A DNA stretch of 5,212 bases. It comes from Candidatus Bipolaricaulis sp. Its GTDB lineage: Bacteria > Bipolaricaulota > Bipolaricaulia > Bipolaricaulales > Bipolaricaulaceae. The stretch lies in the NCBI GenBank assembly GCA_020062805.1, contig JAGUVP010000301.1, positions 1 to 5,212 on the forward strand. The letters are read 5' to 3'. The position numbers and the translations under genes are program-made. Shown in pieces: positions 3,943-5,212 of this stretch. Within the stretch, counting starts at the first letter, position 1; every line of letters starts with the position of its first letter. Below the pieces are notes generated by a model, which was not told where the DNA came from, did not search any database, and saw nothing but the letters and a program-made list of their open reading frames with translations.

Positions 3943-4743
3943 ATGATCCTCCGCCATCCCCTCCATCGGTACCGCGGGTTCCTCCTCGACATCGACGGGG
4001 TACTCGTACGAGGGGGGACGCCCCTCCCCAACGCTCCCGACGCCCTGGCCCATCTTCGTACGATCGGCCCGGTGGTCTTGCTCACGAACAACTCCACCAA
4101 GTCGCGCCAGATCGCGGCGGCCCGGCTGAGTGAGCGGGGGGTGCCCGTGTGCGCGAGCGAGGTGATCCCGAGTTCGTTCATTGCTGCCCGCTATCTCCAG
4201 AGGGAGCATCGTTCAGTGCGCTTCTGGTACCTCGGCGAAGGGGGGATCCCCGAGGAGATGGCGCTCGCGGGGCACGTTCTCGCGGAGCCCCTCCAAGCAG
4301 AGTGGATCGTGGTGGGCATGGATCGAGCTCTTACCTACGCCAAGCTCGCCTCGGCCCTCGGGGCGCTCCTCGCCGGAGCGCGCCTTCTGGCAACGAACCG
4401 CGATGCCACCTACCCCACGGAGACCGGTCTTGTCCCCGGCGGGGGGGCGGTGGTGGGGGCGTTGGAGGGGATGGGGTTCCCCCCGGAAGTGGTGGTGGGC
4501 AAGCCGTCGCGCATCGCGTACCACGTCGCGCTGGAAGCTCTGGGGATCGCTCCGGAGGAAGCGCTGATGATCGGGGATCGTCTGGAGACGGACATCGCGG
4601 GTGGGCACGGGGTGGGGATGGACACGGCCCTCGTCCTATCCGGGATCTCCACGATCGCGGGCATCGAACAGACGGGGATCCGTCCGACCTGGGTCGCCCT
4701 TGACTTTCCGGCGCTCGTGCGCGGAGAGGTCCTCACCCTGTGA
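3943..4743 (+). CDS. HAD-superfamily subfamily IIA hydrolase, NagD-like phosphatase
   Basis: This 266-residue protein has the full set of haloacid-dehalogenase motifs. Motif I is LLDIDGVL (14-21), with nucleophile D16 and acid/base D18. Motif II is LLTNNSTKSR (46-55), with T48. Motif III is VGKPS (185-189), with K187. Motif IV is GDRLETDI (211-218), with D212 and D217 for Mg. The C2-type cap between motifs II and III contains NRDATYPTETGLVPGGGAV (152-170), typical of NagD and p-nitrophenyl-phosphatase-like enzymes. These remove phosphate from small sugar or nucleotide phosphates in the cytoplasm; the exact substrate is not predictable. The ATG at 3943 is chosen because the frame further upstream only translates tRNA-Ser. 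The gene lacks a clear ribosome site and may be leaderless. The metal exporter gene follows 6 nt after its stop, so the pair is probably an operon. Third codon positions are almost all G or C, unlike the left-hand cluster. Confidence 0.92.
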   Translation: MILRHPLHRYRGFLLDIDGVLVRGGTPLPNAPDALAHLRTIGPVVLLTNNSTKSRQIAAARLSERGVPVCASEVIPSSFIAARYLQREHRSVRFWYLGEGGIPEEMALAGHVLAEPLQAEWIVVGMDRALTYAKLASALGALLAGARLLATNRDATYPTETGLVPGGGAVVGALEGMGFPPEVVVGKPSRIAYHVALEALGIAPEEALMIGDRLETDIAGGHGVGMDTALVLSGISTIAGIEQTGIRPTWVALDFPALVRGEVLTL

Positions 4744-4749
4744 GGCGTC

Positions 4750-5212
4750 ATGGCTAAAAGAGAGCCAGGAGATCCAGCGGTACGCATCACTCTGGTCGGG
4801 CTCTGTGTCAACCTCGGGCTGACCGCAGTCAAGTTCGGAGTTGGCCTCGCCTCGGGTTCGATGGCTCTCGTGGCCGACGGGGTGCACTCCCTCTCGGATC
4901 TCGTGACAGACCTCGTGGTCCTGGGCGGTCTCCGTCTCTCCCGGCGCCCGGCCGACGCCTCCCACGCCTACGGGCACGGGAAGTTCGAGACCTTAGCCAC
5001 GGCCCTTGTTGCACTGGCGTTGTTCGCCGCCGGGGGCTGGATCGCCGGGGAAGCGGTAAGAGCCCTTCTGACACGTGCTGCACACGTGCCCGGGCTGGCC
5101 GTGGCGGGGGTCGCAGCTCTGTCCGTGATCGTCAAGGAGTGGCTGTTTCGCGCCACACGGAAGGTCGCCCGCGAGGTGCGGTCGAGCTCGCTCGAGGCCA
5201 ACGCCTGGCACC
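4750..5212 (+). CDS. Cation diffusion facilitator (CDF) family metal exporter, N-terminal part (runs off the right edge)
   Basis: The frame is open from ATG 4750 to the window end, giving 154 residues. CDF proteins are inner-membrane proton antiporters that export Zn, Fe, Mn or related divalent ions. Membrane segments are visible at about 11-34, 38-62, 81-104 and 113-132, and a fifth begins near 147. Segment 2 carries VADGVHSLSDLVTD (41-54), with H46 and D50 as the HxxxD metal site. HAYGHGKFE (72-80) is the conserved loop before segment 3. SSLEANAWH (146-154) is the start of the segment-5 site, cut just before its Asp. An HxxxD pair in segment 2 is commoner in zinc-type than in manganese-type members, so zinc is the best guess. 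The start has GAGG 4 nt upstream and lies 6 nt after the phosphatase stop, suggesting co-transcription. The cytoplasmic C-terminal domain is outside the window. Confidence 0.92.
   Translation, partial: MAKREPGDPAVRITLVGLCVNLGLTAVKFGVGLASGSMALVADGVHSLSDLVTDLVVLGGLRLSRRPADASHAYGHGKFETLATALVALALFAAGGWIAGEAVRALLTRAAHVPGLAVAGVAALSVIVKEWLFRATRKVAREVRSSSLEANAWH

Noticed and set aside
4149..4703. Gly/Arg-rich forward ORF of 184 residues overlapping the HAD gene
   Set aside because: It is a product of the strong G-richness of the HAD gene read in another frame.
5070..5088. Short direct repeat ACACGTGC in the CDF gene
   Set aside because: Two 8-nt copies separated by 3 nt within a coding region encode an ordinary loop. 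There is no sign of a functional element.

Overview
The window is a stretch of a moderately high-GC bacterial chromosome. It holds two blocks separated by a pair of tRNA genes. No phylum can be named from sequence alone. The bacterial features are Shine-Dalgarno sites (AAAGGAG, AGAGGAGG, TAGGAG), sigma-70-like promoters, a FadR-type GntR regulator and bacterial tRNAs.

Left block (1-3416): a small divergent metabolic cluster. Leftward run a FadR-family GntR regulator (571-1377) and, 42 nt behind it, an opine/octopine-dehydrogenase-family NAD(P) enzyme (528 to beyond position 1, GTG start). Rightward run a small single-domain cupin (1688-2044), a doubtful 104-residue ORF (2054-2368) and a fold-type II PLP enzyme of the D-cysteine desulfhydrase/ACC deaminase family (2382-3416), all tightly spaced. 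Between the two arms is a 310-nt intergenic region. It carries a 35-bp cluster of nested palindromes (1445-1479) that includes a textbook FadR-type site, TGGT-AAG-ACCA. The cluster overlies two back-to-back sigma-70-like promoters whose -10 boxes share the same TATA bases. The simplest reading is that the GntR protein controls both arms from this point. The substrate is not evident. The enzyme set suggests catabolism or remodelling of an unusual amino acid or an opine-like N-carboxyalkyl amino acid.

Middle (3417-3942): a 184-nt spacer without a convincing gene, then tRNA-Arg(CCG) and tRNA-Ser(GCT), both leftward. They are separated by a 90-nt spacer with a strong hairpin built from heptamer-like units. 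A good tRNA promoter lies upstream of tRNA-Ser. The 3' end of tRNA-Arg faces the metabolic cluster, the geometry expected of an island inserted at a tRNA 3' end, but no integrase or second att copy is visible.

Right block (3943-5212): an apparent two-gene operon of a HAD-IIA (NagD-like) sugar/nucleotide phosphatase, possibly leaderless, and a cation diffusion facilitator metal exporter cut by the window edge. Its codons end in G or C much more consistently than those of the left block. This fits a core-genome operon beside a more mixed-composition accessory cluster.
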